DNA from: Xenorhabdus hominickii
Lineage (GTDB): Bacteria > Pseudomonadota > Gammaproteobacteria > Enterobacterales > Enterobacteriaceae
Direction: 5' to 3'
Length of the DNA stretch: 64,000 bases
NCBI RefSeq assembly: GCF_002632725.1
Contig: NZ_NJAI01000003.1
Coordinates: forward strand, 276,933 to 340,932
Shown: positions 18,837 to 29,667 of the stretch, in pieces
Layout: every line of letters starts with the position of its first letter
Numbering within the stretch: position 1 is the stretch's first letter
Notes under the pieces: generated by a model
Databases searched by the model: none
Told to the model about the DNA's origin: nothing
The model's input: only the letters and a program-made list of their open reading frames with translations
Translations under genes and position numbers: made by a program

Positions 18837-20471
18837 ATGAAGAAAATAATGGCAAGTTTAATTAAAAATAAAATCACCCAAATACTTACCTGTTCGATAG
18901 GAATACTATTAACAAATATCGTACCATCCCATGCCGCAGTCGTTCCCCCGGGTACACAATTAGCTGAAAAACAGGAGATCGTACGTAATAATGGTGCTTT
19001 CCCTGCTTCTTTGGATGTACATAAAGTAGAAAGTAATGTTGAGCTGAATATTATCCATGATTTTTTTGATGGTTTAGTTTACACCGATAGTAAAGGCAAG
19101 ATTATTCCCAGACTGGCTGAACGCTGGGAAACAAACGATAACCAAACATGGATTTTCCATTTAAGAAAAGGAGCTAAGTGGTCTGATGGCACACCGATTA
19201 CCGCCCATGATGTGGTATTTAGCTGGCGGCGTTTACTTGATCCAACAATGGGTTCCCCTTATGGCAGCTATCTTGGAACTGCCCATGTCGTTAATGCAAA
19301 CGACGTATTGTCAGGTAAGAAAAAAGCAGAAGAACTTGGTACTAAAGCGCTGGATGATTTCACTCTGGAAGTAAAACTCGATAAACCCGTGGCTTATTTC
19401 TTGCAGATGCTAACCCACCCGATTCTGGTTCCTATTAATGAAAAAATAGTCAAAAAATACGGCGATAAATGGACACATCCAGATACTTTTGCTGGCAGTG
19501 GTGCTTTTAAACTGTCGGAATGGAAAGTGAATGAAAATGTTATTGGCATCAGAAATACCCATTACTGGGATAATCAAAATACTGTAATTAATAAAGTCAC
19601 TTATCTTTCCCTCACATCAGAGAAATCAGATTTAAACCGTTATCTCGCTGGTGAAATTGATATTACTTTTACCATTCCCTTGGATTCCTTTACATCATCA
19701 AAGAAAACATTGAGTGATCAGGTTCATGTTGACCCGATGCTAAGCACTTACTATTACGTCTTTAACACTAAAAAACCGCCATTTGATGATGTCAGAGTCA
19801 GAAAGGCACTAAGTTTAGCCATAGACAGAGATGTGATTGCTGACAAAGTATTGGGCATGGGGCAACTCCCCGCTTACGATATTCTTCCTCCTAATATTGG
19901 CGGGATCACATTAACTCCGCCAGAATATGCCTCATGGTCACAAAAGAAACGGATTAAAAAAGCCAAAGAACTCTTGAATGAAGCGGGTTTTAACGAGAAA
20001 AATCCCCTTAAATTTGACGTACTTTATAACACGAAAGAATCACATAAAAAGATTGCTATTGCTGTCACATCAATGTGGAAACAGAACTTAGGTGTTCAAG
20101 CCAACTTACAAAACCAAGAGTGGAAAGTGATGTTGGATAATATGCACCAGAATAAGTTTGACGTCGTCAGATACGCATGGACAGCGGATTATAACAGCCC
20201 AATGTCTTTCTTGGATACCTTTCTGACAGGTAGTAGCCATAATATCCCACTATATGAAAATAGTGAATTTGATCAGATGGTAATTAAAGCAGGCGAAACT
20301 AATGATATTGCTTCTTATCAGAAGGCTATGAATATTTTTAACAATGATGTGCCTGTCATACCTGTTTATTACTATGTCACTAATCGCATGGTTAAACCTT
20401 ACGTCGGTGGGCTGTATGTTAGCCCAATGGATTATATTTCAACGAAAAATCTTTACATTATTAAGCATTAG
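18837..20471 (+). CDS. OppA/MppA-type peptide-binding protein, array copy 2
   Basis: Same family and layout as copy 1. The start is placed at ATG 18837, 9 bp after GGAGG, rather than the in-frame ATG at 18822. 544 residues: signal peptide ending SHA, mature AVVPPGTQLAEKQEIVRNNG, core signature WSDGTPITAHDVVFSWRRLL, and the array-typical end STKNLYIIKH. No terminator was seen before copy 3, which begins only 40 bp downstream with its own ribosome-binding site, so copies 2 and 3 may share a transcript. Peptide specificity cannot be predicted. Confidence 0.9.
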   Translation: MKKIMASLIKNKITQILTCSIGILLTNIVPSHAAVVPPGTQLAEKQEIVRNNGAFPASLDVHKVESNVELNIIHDFFDGLVYTDSKGKIIPRLAERWETNDNQTWIFHLRKGAKWSDGTPITAHDVVFSWRRLLDPTMGSPYGSYLGTAHVVNANDVLSGKKKAEELGTKALDDFTLEVKLDKPVAYFLQMLTHPILVPINEKIVKKYGDKWTHPDTFAGSGAFKLSEWKVNENVIGIRNTHYWDNQNTVINKVTYLSLTSEKSDLNRYLAGEIDITFTIPLDSFTSSKKTLSDQVHVDPMLSTYYYVFNTKKPPFDDVRVRKALSLAIDRDVIADKVLGMGQLPAYDILPPNIGGITLTPPEYASWSQKKRIKKAKELLNEAGFNEKNPLKFDVLYNTKESHKKIAIAVTSMWKQNLGVQANLQNQEWKVMLDNMHQNKFDVVRYAWTADYNSPMSFLDTFLTGSSHNIPLYENSEFDQMVIKAGETNDIASYQKAMNIFNNDVPVIPVYYYVTNRMVKPYVGGLYVSPMDYISTKNLYIIKH

Positions 20472-20511
20472 ATAAATTTTGACGAAATAACACCGATTAT
20501 GGAGAAAAAAC

Positions 20512-22137
20512 ATGATTAACCTCATAAACACACCTAAAAAAATAAAATTATTATCCTGTGCCATGGCATTAATATTGGGAAATATCACATTATCTCATGC
20601 TGCGGTGGTTCCTGAGGGAACAAAACTGGCCGCTAAGCAAGAGATTGTACGTAATAATGGTGCAGAGCCGGCTTCTTTGGATATACATAAAGTTTCAAGT
20701 GATGTTGAATTTAATATTATCAGCGACTTTTTTGAGGGCTTAATCAATATCAATAGGCAAGGAAATATTGAGCCAAGATTAGCAACTAGTTGGGAAACCA
20801 ATGATAATAAAACATGGATTTTTCATTTAAGAAAAGATATCAAATGGTCAAATGGTTCACCTATTACGGCTCATGATGTGGTTTTCAGTTGGCGGCGTCT
20901 GATTACTCCAGATACAGTTTCTCCTTATGGTAGTTATATTGAAAGTGCTTCTGTAATAAATGCAAATGAAGTATTGATAGGTAAGAAAAAACCAGAGGAA
21001 CTTGGGGTAAAAGCTCTGGATGACATGACGGTAGAAGTGAGGCTAGATAAGCCTGTCGGCGATTTTTTACAGATGCTGGGCCATCCTGTTATGTTTCCAA
21101 TCAGTGAAAAGGCAGTAAAGGAATATGGCGATAAATGGACTAGGCCGGAAGTATTTGTGGGTAGTGGGCCATTTAAACTCTCTGAATGGATCGTAAATGA
21201 AAAGATAGTAGGAGTCAGAAACCCCAAATATTGGGATGATAAAAATACAGTGATTAATAAAGTGACCTATCTTCCTTTATCTTCGGAGAAAGCAGATTTA
21301 AACCGTTATCTTGCAGGAGAAATAGATATTACCAATACTATTGCAGCAGAATCTTTTCCATCATTAAAGAAATCATTACCTGATCAGGTAATGATTTCTC
21401 CCAAATCAACAGTATATTTCTATGAGTTTAATAATAAAAAGCCGCCATTTAATGATGTCAGAGTCAGACAGGCGCTAAGCTTAGCTGTGGATCGAGATAT
21501 TATTGTTAATAAGATATTGGGGCAGGGACAATTACCTGCCTATATTATGCTTACGCCAGATATTGGGGGCTTCAACTTTAAACAACCTGATTATGCTTCA
21601 TGGACACAGGCGCAACGTATCTCTAAGGCCAAAGAATTATTAAATGAAGCTGGATTTAATCAAAAAAATCCCCTTACATTTAATCTACTTTATAATACTC
21701 AGGAAGGACATAAAAAAATTGCCATTGCTATTTCTTCAATGTGGAAAAAAAATCTTGGTGTGAATGCCGTTTTGCAGAATCAAGAATGGAAAGTCATGTT
21801 GGATAATATGCAGCAAGGAAAATTTGATGTTATCCGGCGGGCATGGGTTGCTGATTATAATAGCCCGATGACATTCTTATCTATATTTTCATTAAATAAC
21901 ATAAAAAATACATCTCTGTATGAAAATAATGAGTTCTCTAATATATTAGAGAAAGCAGGTGAGGTTAATTCTAAAGATTATTATCAGCAGGCATCTGATA
22001 TATTAACAAAAGACATGCCAGCTATTCCTATTTACTTCTATGTTAATCATAAAATGGTTAAACCTTATGTTGGCGGATTTTTCGTTAACACAAGGGGAGA
22101 GTTTTTTACAAAAGATCTTTATATTATTGAGCATTAA
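20512..22137 (+). CDS. OppA/MppA-type peptide-binding protein, array copy 3
   Basis: 541 residues from ATG 20512 with GGAG upstream. Signal peptide ending SHA; mature AVVPEGTKLAAKQEIVRNNG; signature WSNGSPITAHDVVFSWRRLI; C-terminus TKDLYIIEH. DNA composition is more AT-rich than copy 2 at third positions. A terminator hairpin follows directly. The function is inferred from family only: periplasmic peptide capture for an importer encoded elsewhere. Confidence 0.9.
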   Translation: MINLINTPKKIKLLSCAMALILGNITLSHAAVVPEGTKLAAKQEIVRNNGAEPASLDIHKVSSDVEFNIISDFFEGLININRQGNIEPRLATSWETNDNKTWIFHLRKDIKWSNGSPITAHDVVFSWRRLITPDTVSPYGSYIESASVINANEVLIGKKKPEELGVKALDDMTVEVRLDKPVGDFLQMLGHPVMFPISEKAVKEYGDKWTRPEVFVGSGPFKLSEWIVNEKIVGVRNPKYWDDKNTVINKVTYLPLSSEKADLNRYLAGEIDITNTIAAESFPSLKKSLPDQVMISPKSTVYFYEFNNKKPPFNDVRVRQALSLAVDRDIIVNKILGQGQLPAYIMLTPDIGGFNFKQPDYASWTQAQRISKAKELLNEAGFNQKNPLTFNLLYNTQEGHKKIAIAISSMWKKNLGVNAVLQNQEWKVMLDNMQQGKFDVIRRAWVADYNSPMTFLSIFSLNNIKNTSLYENNEFSNILEKAGEVNSKDYYQQASDILTKDMPAIPIYFYVNHKMVKPYVGGFFVNTRGEFFTKDLYIIEH

Positions 22138-22152
22138 ATGTGTAAAGAGATA

Positions 22153-22174
22153 AGAGCCTGTATCAGCAGGCTCT
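22153..22174 (+). terminator. Terminator after oppA copy 3
   Basis: AGAGCCTG, TATCAG loop, CAGGCTCT; an 8-bp perfect stem followed by AATTATC. Confidence 0.65.
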
Positions 22175-22253
22175 AATTATCAATAGTGTTATGATTATTT
22201 ATAGTTATAATAATATTTTAATTATTTTTATTTGAAATTATAGAGAGTGAAAA

Positions 22254-23888
22254 ATGCAACGTAATAAAGTAGGATTAACAACAAAGCAAACTATTAAAGT
22301 ATTATCCTGTACTATTGCCATGACACTAGGAAGCATGACTTTATCCCATGCAGCAACTGTTCCTGCCGGTACGCAATTGGCAGATAAACAGGAGATTGTT
22401 CGTGGTAATGGCGCAGAGCCTGCTTCATTGGATGTGCATAAAGTCGAAAGCGATGTTGAATTTGCGATTATTCACGACTTTTTTGATGGGTTGGTTTATA
22501 CCGATAATAAAGGCAATATTGAGCCTAGATTGGCAGAACGCTGGGAAACAAAGGATAACCAAACATGGGTTTTCCATTTAAGGAAAGGCATACAATGGTC
22601 TGATGGTACGCCAATTACAGCGCATGATGTGGTGTTTAGCTGGCGTCGTTTGATAAACCCTGACACACTTTCACCTTATGGTAGTTATCTAAGCAATGCT
22701 TCTGTGGTGAATGCCAAAGATATTTTTGCGGGCAAGAAAAAAACAGAAGAGCTGGGCATAAAAGCGCTGGATGATTTCACGTTGGAAGTGAAACTGGAGA
22801 AACCTGTTGCCGATTTATTACAGATCTTAACCCACCAAGTGATGGTTCCCATTAGTGAGAAGGCGCTTAAAAAATATGGTGATAAATGGACTCAGCCAGA
22901 GATTTTTGTCAGTAGCGGTGCTTTTAAATTGTCTGAATGGAAAGTTAATGAAAGAATTGTAGGAGTCAGAAATTCTTATTATTGGGATGACAAAAATACT
23001 GTCATTAATAAAGTGACCTTTCTGACTATTCCGGCTGAAAAAGCAGAGACAAATCGCTATTTGGCCGGTGAGATTGATATTACTAAAACCATGCCCTTGG
23101 ATTCCTTTGCACAATTGAAAAAAACACTGGGTGAGCAAGTCCGTGTTTCCCCAAAATCATCGATTTATTATTATGAAATTAATAACCAACATCCGTCATT
23201 TACTGATATCAGAATCAGGCAGGCATTAAATTTAGCACTGGATAGGGATATCATTGTCGATAAGGTCTTGGGACAAGGGCAGATTCCGGCTTATGATATC
23301 ATGCCGCCAAATACGGGGGGATTTGATTTTAAACATGCAGATTATGCCTCTTGGACGCAAGAACAACGTATTGCGAAAGCAAAAGAATTACTGAATGAGG
23401 CGGGTTTCAATCAAAGTAATCCACTGACTTTCAATTTACTTTATAACACCCGAGAAATGCATAAAAAATTGGCCATTACAGCAAGTTCAATGTGGAAAAA
23501 AAATCTTGGTGTGAATGCCATTTTGCAAAATCAGGAATGGAAAGTGGTGTTGGATAATATGCACAATGGAAAATTCGATCTTGCAAGAGGAGGGTGGATT
23601 GGTGACTATAATAGCCCAATGACGTTCTTGCGGATTTTTGTTTCCGGAAACTCTAATAATACGTCACAATACGCTAATGATAAGTTTGATAATTTGGTAA
23701 AAAAAGCAAGTAAAACTAACGATAAAGAAGATTATCAGCAGGCACTTGATGTTATAACCCATGATGTTCCTATTATCCCGATCTACTATCATGTTAATAC
23801 AAAATTGGTGAAGCCTTATGTGGGTGGGTTTTATGTTAACCCAAGAGGAGATTTCTCCACGAAAGATCTTTATATTATCAAACACTGA
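22254..23888 (+). CDS. OppA/MppA-type peptide-binding protein, array copy 4
   Basis: 544 residues from ATG 22254 behind GAGAG. Signal peptide ending SHA; mature ATVPAGTQLADKQEIVRGNG; signature WSDGTPITAHDVVFSWRRLI; C-terminus STKDLYIIKH. Closely related to copies 2, 3 and 5. It is followed by its own terminator and then a 364-bp gap, so it is probably expressed separately from copy 5. Confidence 0.9.
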   Translation: MQRNKVGLTTKQTIKVLSCTIAMTLGSMTLSHAATVPAGTQLADKQEIVRGNGAEPASLDVHKVESDVEFAIIHDFFDGLVYTDNKGNIEPRLAERWETKDNQTWVFHLRKGIQWSDGTPITAHDVVFSWRRLINPDTLSPYGSYLSNASVVNAKDIFAGKKKTEELGIKALDDFTLEVKLEKPVADLLQILTHQVMVPISEKALKKYGDKWTQPEIFVSSGAFKLSEWKVNERIVGVRNSYYWDDKNTVINKVTFLTIPAEKAETNRYLAGEIDITKTMPLDSFAQLKKTLGEQVRVSPKSSIYYYEINNQHPSFTDIRIRQALNLALDRDIIVDKVLGQGQIPAYDIMPPNTGGFDFKHADYASWTQEQRIAKAKELLNEAGFNQSNPLTFNLLYNTREMHKKLAITASSMWKKNLGVNAILQNQEWKVVLDNMHNGKFDLARGGWIGDYNSPMTFLRIFVSGNSNNTSQYANDKFDNLVKKASKTNDKEDYQQALDVITHDVPIIPIYYHVNTKLVKPYVGGFYVNPRGDFSTKDLYIIKH

Positions 23889-23902
23889 ATGAGTTTTAAC
23901 AT

Positions 23903-23927
23903 AAGAGCCTGTGTCTATCAGGCTCTT
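23903..23927 (+). terminator. Terminator after oppA copy 4
   Basis: AAGAGCCTG and CAGGCTCTT form a 9-bp perfect stem, followed by ATTAGCTT. The stem sequence nearly equals those after copies 3 and 5, as expected if the gene was duplicated with its terminator. Confidence 0.7.
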
Positions 23928-24252
23928 ATTAGCTTACCTCTTCTTTCAAATAACGGCCTTACTGGTTGCATTCACTCATCATCACTACATATTTATCTAT
24001 CCTTCTGAGGGGCCACTCTCGTGCAATTTTTATTTTTAAATGAAAATACCATATCAAATTGATTTTAAATTGAAAAATAAACTGAACTTTAGAAGTCATA
24101 AATAAAGTTAATCTGTTTGTAATCTATTGTGGTTGCAATTAATAATTTATTGAGTAATAAAGGAGATTAAAAAATTATTTAGAATTGAAATAAAAATGGA
24201 GGTTCAATAATAAATAACTGAAGAACATCTTATCGTTATAGGAGATTATGAC
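23928..24252. other. Gap between oppA copies 4 and 5
   Basis: About 325 bp of AT-rich DNA, presumably containing the promoter of copy 5; a ribosome-binding site (AGGAG) precedes ATG 24253. I see no gene or repeat in it. Confidence 0.5.
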
Positions 24253-25875
24253 ATGCTAAATCGAATCATAAAAAACATTATCAAAAAATTATCTTATTCT
24301 ATCAGTATCATGCTGGGCGGTATCACGCTATCTTACGCCGCCGTTATTCCACCAGATATACAATTGGCCGAAAAACAAGAGATTGTGCGTAATAATGGTT
24401 CAGAGCCGGCTTCATTGGATGTCGATAAAGTTGAAGGTAATGTAGCAATTAATATTATTAATGATTTTTTCGATACGTTGGTAAGTACAGATAAAGAAGG
24501 TAATGTCGAACCGAAACTGGCTGCAAGCTGGGAAACGAAAGATAATAAAACATGGATTTTTCATTTAAGGAAAGGGATCAAATGGTCTGATGGAACGCCA
24601 ATTACGGCTCATGATGTGGTTTTCAGTTGGCGGCGTTTAACTGACCCTAAATCGCTTTCTCCCTATGGTAGCTATTTCGTTGATGCTTCTGTAGTGAATG
24701 CTAAAGAGATTTTGGCAGGGAGGAAACCAGCGGAAGAGCTTGGGGTTAAAGCATTGGATGATGCGACGCTAGAAGTAACGCTAGAAAAGCCGGTTGGCTA
24801 TTTTTTACAGATGCTGGCTTTTCCCATAACAGTACCAATTAGTGAAAAGGTGGTTGAAAAATATGGGAATAAATGGACACAACCTGAATTTTTTGTTTCC
24901 AGTGGCGCTTTTAAATTAGCAGAATGGAGAGTGAATGAAAAAATTGTCGGTGTGAGAAACCCTTATTATTGGGATAATAAAAACACAGTAATCAATAAAG
25001 TCACTTATCTTCCACTTTCATCAGATATCTCAGATTTAAACCGTTATCTGGCCGATGAGATAGATATTACATTTACGATCCCATTATAAGCCTTTGCATC
25101 ATTAAAAAAAAGTATAAGCTCGCAAGTTCATATTTCCCCGCTCCTTAGTACATATTACTACGCGTTCAACAACAAAAAGCCGCCATTTGATGATGTTAGA
25201 GTCAGGCAAGCACTGAGTCTTGCTTTGGATAGAGATATCATTGCGGATAAAGTTGTTGCCCAAGGCCAAATTCCTGCTTACACAATTATACCACCGGGGA
25301 TCGGCGGTTTTAAGTTTAAACAGCCTGATTATGAAACATGGACACAAGCCCTACGTATTAAAAAAGCTAAGCAATTATTGAATGAGGCTGGATTTAATAA
25401 AAATAATCCTCTTAAATTTAATTTGGTTTATAACTCATCAGACATGCATAAGAAAATTGCTATTGCTGCAACTTCAATGTGGAAAAAGACTCTCGGAGTT
25501 ATTGCTAATATTCAAACTGAAGAGTGGAAAGTTTTGTTGGATAACGAGCATCAGGGAAAGTTTGATGTTGTTAGAGGTGGATGGATTGGAGATTATAACA
25601 ACCCAATGTCTTTTTTGAATATATTTACCACGAATCAAAGTAACAATACATCATTTTACTCCAATAAGGATTTTGATCATTGGGTAAAAAAATCGAGGGA
25701 AACTAATAAGAAAGAAGACTTTCAACAGGCTATCGATATTCTGACAGAGAATACTCCCATCGCTCCCGTTTATTATTATGTGACAGCTCAATTAGTGAAG
25801 CCTTATATTGGAGGTTATGATTCTAATCTTATTGGATTGACTTCTACGAAAGACCTTTATGTAATTAAACATTAG
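24253..25875 (+). pseudogene. OppA-type peptide-binding protein, array copy 5, interrupted by an in-frame stop
   Basis: One continuous frame of 541 codons encodes a complete array member, signal peptide ending SYA through STKDLYVIKH, except for TAA at 25087-25089. The paralogues read PLDSF, PLDSF and AAESF at this place; here it is PL-stop-AF, explained by a single G-to-T change from GAA. The truncated product would be 278 residues, lacking the second lobe. Everything after the stop is intact, with no frameshift, so the mutation is recent or the stop is read through. A new start at ATG 25225 would give a 216-residue C-terminal fragment without a signal peptide. Confidence 0.85.
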
Positions 25876-25881
25876 ATTAGG

Positions 25882-25900
25882 AGCCTGCTTGGCAGGCTTT
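25882..25900. terminator. Terminator between oppA copy 5 and sbcC
   Basis: AGCCTGC, TTG loop, GCAGGCT followed by TTT; it serves convergent genes. Confidence 0.65.
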
Positions 25901-25926
25901 CCATGTTGATATTTGATCTCTGGGGG

Positions 25927-28900
25927 TTAAACCCGAAATTCGGGTGCCAATTGACTGAACCCCAATCCATTCTTTTTTTCCACTTTAATCTGAACAGGAA
26001 TGCGTTCTTTTAATGCTTCTACGTGGCTGATTACCCCGATGGTTTTTCCTGAGGCATTGAGGTGATCCAGTGCATCCAGTGCGATATCAAGGGTTTCTGG
26101 ATCAAGCGTACCAAAGCCTTCATCAAGAAACAGGGATTCTATTTGCGTCTTGTTACTCACTAAGTCAGACAAGGCGAGTGCAAGGGCAAGGCTGACAAGG
26201 AAACTTTCTCCACCGGAGAGGGTTTTGGTATCCCTGACGGCATCAGCTTGCCAAGTGTCCACGATTTGCAATTCCAGTCCACCATCATCTTTGCGTTGCA
26301 AATAGTAACGGCCATGCAATTTTTCCAGCCGGATATTCGCCAGATGTACGAGATGAGTTAATGTCAGACCTTGCGCGAAACGGCGAAATTTAGCGCCGTC
26401 AGCGGAACCAATCAGGTTATTGAGATAACTCCAGTCATCATAGTTTTGTTGCGAGAGCGCGATTTGTGTCAGTAGTGTCTGCTGCTGCTGGCGGCGAGTG
26501 GCATCGCTGTTTAACAGGGTTCTGACTTCGCCTTGTTGCAGGTTGTTGTGTTTCAGTTTTGCCGTAATGTCGAGCAGTATCGCTGATAATTGATGAGATT
26601 CATATTGCTCAAGCAGTTGTGGTTGCGTTTCTGTATGCCTCTGTAACGCTATTTCTGATTCACGGTGTTTTGTTTTGGCTTGCAATTGCTGTTGTTCAAG
26701 TATTGTTTGTAACTGTTGTAATTTTTCCCGTTGTTCAGGTTCCAATAGGGCACGTTCAAAAGCGGGTTGATCGGGAAAACCTTGTTGCGCCAATCCAGTT
26801 TGAAATTGAAGAGAGGCATGTTGGCTTTCTGCTATGGCTGCTTTACTGCTCTTTTCAATTTCATTGGCTGCACCAGCTAATTGATTCATTTTGTTTTGCA
26901 GTTCTTGCTGATGGAAAACGGCTTGTGTATAGGTTACCTCCAATTCATTGTATTTTTGTTGCAAAGCCTGACGAATGGTAATGACGGATTGCTCACCAAA
27001 TAAATGATGGCGTGCTTGCCGTGTTTGTTCCAATAATTGCTTTTGTTTCTGCTGTTGTTCATTCAGGGTATGAATATGGATAACGAGCTTGCTTTTTTGT
27101 TTTTCCAATTCATGAAGTTGGCTTTGTAAGCCCGCCAACTCTTTCTGTAATTGCTGCCATCTTTCTAGTGAAGCATGATAATTTTTTAATTCTTGTTCAC
27201 GTTGTTGCAGCCAGTTTTCTGTCTCTTGATGAGTTGGCAGTATAAAAGGTGTAGCCTGTAATTCAGTGCTTAATTGCTGTGCTGTGGCCGCATGATCGGA
27301 TTCTATCTGTCGGATCTCGGCTGTTTTTTCTGCTAATAGTTTCTGGGATGAATCTTGTTTGAATTTCTCCAGTTCAATATTTTTCTCATGGGCTTGGTAT
27401 TGTCCGCGATTGGCAGCCAGTGCTTTTTCCGCTGCTTGGCAGGCTTTTTCTGTTTGTAAAAGTGCTTCCTGTTGGTTCAGGTGTTGTTGATAAGCATATT
27501 GCCGTTGGTTGATAAAGTGATTAACAGGCTCTGCATCCATCGGCAATTCAGTGGCTTGTAACTGCTGGCAATGGTGTTCCCATTGTTCAACAAACTTCGC
27601 TAATTTAGCGTTGGATTGTGCAATATTTTGCTGTAATTGTTCGCTGATCTGCTGCTGGATTTGTTGTTTTTGCTGTAGGGTAGTGCGGTTTTCTTGTAGC
27701 TGGTCAATCTGTCGGCGCAAGGCTTTCAAACGATTTTCTGATTGTGGCAGGGCAATATTTTGGTATTCACGGATTAAAGGATGGTGAGTCGAACCGCAAA
27801 GCGGACAAGATTCTCCTTCTTTTAATTGTGTCCGTTCTTTTTCTAAGCTGATAATCCTTTGTTCTAACCGAATATGATTATCTAGATCGTCATAGTGTTG
27901 CTGCTTTTCTATCAACTGCTGATTGAGCGCGGTGATCTGATCAGGTAGCGGGTTAACTAATGCTTGAGATTGTGTCAGTTGGATCTGATCGGTGGCGATC
28001 GTATTCTTTAGTTGCTGGATCTGAGGTAGCAAGATCTCCAGTTGGTTTTGCGACAGTAACTGTTTCTGATAATTTGCTAAATATTTCTGTAACTGATCCA
28101 ACGGATGCTTTTCTTGCAAAGCAGTGAGTTTGTTTTCCGCAGCAGTGAGGCTGTTGTGCAATGTTTGGTTCTGTATTTTTTGTTGCTTTAGTGCTGTGCT
28201 CAACGTATTCAAATGATCGTTTACACGGGCTATCTCTGTGGTAAGTTGCTGGGTGTTTTGCGTCAGTTGGTTTATTTTCTCTTGTCGTTCTTTCTGACGG
28301 ACAAATAATTGCTTCCACTCTGGTAGTTTACTGTCCAAGGCGTGGTAATAGGGATGCTCCTCGTGGTAGGTTTCCAGCGCTGCTTGTTCTTTATTCAGCA
28401 TATCTGTTTGGCTTTGCGCAACTTGATATTGGGATGAAATGTCAGAGAAATCGCGGTCTTGCCCAGCTATTTCTTTTTCAAGAGCGAACAGATCTTTTGC
28501 TTGCGTATCGATTTTATGATCGAGTGGCATGATCTCCTCTGTGATCAGTTTTTCCTGTTGATTTTGATGTTGCTGATGTTCTTCCCTCAGTTTTCCTAAA
28601 TGTGTGAGTTCTTGTTCAGAGGGTTGCAGCCGTGCCTGTTGCTGCTGGCGTTCATTTTCTATTCTTGTTTGTTGTTCAATGAGCCGATTTTTTTCATTGA
28701 GAGCACGAAGATGTGCATCCCAGAATGGGCGGATTTTTTCTGCTGGTTCGCTGGCCGTAAGCTGCTGCAATTGAGGTTGGGCTTTTTGAATAACGTGCTC
28801 TGCTTGTTGTAAAAGTGACGTATTGTTTGCCAGTGATTGCTGAAGTTCATCCCGCCTGAAAAGCCACTGGTCGGCTATTTGTAATGCTTTAATCTGTTGG

Positions 28901-29607
28901 CTGAGTTGAGTTTCTTCTGTAGTCAGTTGTTGCTGCTGATCTTGGTATGCTTGCTGCTGTTCTGGTGTGAGTAATTCAATGGAGGAAGCTTTAGCGTGCT
29001 GAAGATTCAGCTCAGATTGAGCCTCTTTATGGCGTTGATAAATTTCTTGGGACAAAATGCCGTAAATTTCGGTGCCAGTTAGCTCTTCCAGTAGATCTGC
29101 CCGATCTTTATCCTGAGCATTTAAGAAAGCGGCGAAATCACCCTGTGATAAGAGCATTGATTTGGTAAAACGGCTAAAATCCAGTCCCGTTATCTCAGCG
29201 ATTTTTTCTTTTTTGTCTTGGATTTTATCGGCCAAAATTTTACCGCTTTTTTTGTCCGCCAATTCAACTTTCGGGGCTTGTAGATTGCCATTAGCTTGGT
29301 TACGGGCACGGCGCTGGCTCCAGAATGCCCGATAAGCAACACCTTTGACTTCGAATTCCACTTCAGCAAGACATTCAGCCGTATGACGGGTCATTAATTC
29401 ATTCTGAGAAGACGAAATGGTATTTAGCCTTGGTGTTTCATGATATAGCGCGAGACAGATGGCATCCAGCAAGGAGGTTTTTCCTGCCCCTGTTGAGCCT
29501 GTAATGGCGAATAATCCATTGCTGGCAAAAGGCTCTGCCGTAAAGTCAATTTTCCACTCGCCTTGTAGTGAATTGATATTTTTCAGCCGTAAGCTAAGAA
29601 TTTTCAT
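25927..29607 (-). CDS. sbcC: SbcC, ATPase/coiled-coil subunit of the SbcCD nuclease
   Basis: Rad50-like SMC-type ATPase; with SbcD it cleaves DNA hairpins and processes double-strand ends. 1,226 residues, longer than E. coli SbcC (1,048), the excess being Gln-rich coiled coil. N-terminal Walker A in [20 protein letters not shown]; zinc hook CPLCG with cysteines 601 and 604; C-terminal signature [17 protein letters not shown] and Walker [13 protein letters not shown]. Start [18 protein letters not shown] is conserved. It lies 50 bp after sbcD, and the two genes do not overlap as they commonly do elsewhere; the gap contains a 15-bp repeat. Confidence 0.97.
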   Translation of the reverse strand: MKILSLRLKNINSLQGEWKIDFTAEPFASNGLFAITGSTGAGKTSLLDAICLALYHETPRLNTISSSQNELMTRHTAECLAEVEFEVKGVAYRAFWSQRRARNQANGNLQAPKVELADKKSGKILADKIQDKKEKIAEITGLDFSRFTKSMLLSQGDFAAFLNAQDKDRADLLEELTGTEIYGILSQEIYQRHKEAQSELNLQHAKASSIELLTPEQQQAYQDQQQQLTTEETQLSQQIKALQIADQWLFRRDELQQSLANNTSLLQQAEHVIQKAQPQLQQLTASEPAEKIRPFWDAHLRALNEKNRLIEQQTRIENERQQQQARLQPSEQELTHLGKLREEHQQHQNQQEKLITEEIMPLDHKIDTQAKDLFALEKEIAGQDRDFSDISSQYQVAQSQTDMLNKEQAALETYHEEHPYYHALDSKLPEWKQLFVRQKERQEKINQLTQNTQQLTTEIARVNDHLNTLSTALKQQKIQNQTLHNSLTAAENKLTALQEKHPLDQLQKYLANYQKQLLSQNQLEILLPQIQQLKNTIATDQIQLTQSQALVNPLPDQITALNQQLIEKQQHYDDLDNHIRLEQRIISLEKERTQLKEGESCPLCGSTHHPLIREYQNIALPQSENRLKALRRQIDQLQENRTTLQQKQQIQQQISEQLQQNIAQSNAKLAKFVEQWEHHCQQLQATELPMDAEPVNHFINQRQYAYQQHLNQQEALLQTEKACQAAEKALAANRGQYQAHEKNIELEKFKQDSSQKLLAEKTAEIRQIESDHAATAQQLSTELQATPFILPTHQETENWLQQREQELKNYHASLERWQQLQKELAGLQSQLHELEKQKSKLVIHIHTLNEQQQKQKQLLEQTRQARHHLFGEQSVITIRQALQQKYNELEVTYTQAVFHQQELQNKMNQLAGAANEIEKSSKAAIAESQHASLQFQTGLAQQGFPDQPAFERALLEPEQREKLQQLQTILEQQQLQAKTKHRESEIALQRHTETQPQLLEQYESHQLSAILLDITAKLKHNNLQQGEVRTLLNSDATRRQQQQTLLTQIALSQQNYDDWSYLNNLIGSADGAKFRRFAQGLTLTHLVHLANIRLEKLHGRYYLQRKDDGGLELQIVDTWQADAVRDTKTLSGGESFLVSLALALALSDLVSNKTQIESLFLDEGFGTLDPETLDIALDALDHLNASGKTIGVISHVEALKERIPVQIKVEKKNGLGFSQLAPEFRV

Positions 29608-29622
29608 GGAATGCGCTCTTCA

Positions 29623-29667
29623 TGTTATTGCTGAGATTGTTATTGATGAGACTGTTATTACTGAGAA
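29623..29667. repeat. Three 15-bp tandem repeats at the sbcD-sbcC junction
   Basis: TGTTATTGCTGAGAT, TGTTATTGATGAGAC and TGTTATTACTGAGAA lie head to tail. The array covers the end of sbcD (stop at 29658-29660) and the short spacer to sbcC, and may affect translational coupling. Confidence 0.85.

Noticed and set aside
25087..25089. Selenocysteine or programmed readthrough at the oppA copy 5 stop
   Set aside because: The codon is TAA, not TGA, no SECIS-like stem was seen, and the paralogues have ordinary Asp/Glu here; a point mutation is simpler.
29623..29667. CRISPR-like array at the sbcD-sbcC junction
   Set aside because: Units are contiguous 15-mers with no spacers; it is a minisatellite. 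No CRISPR array was seen in the window.
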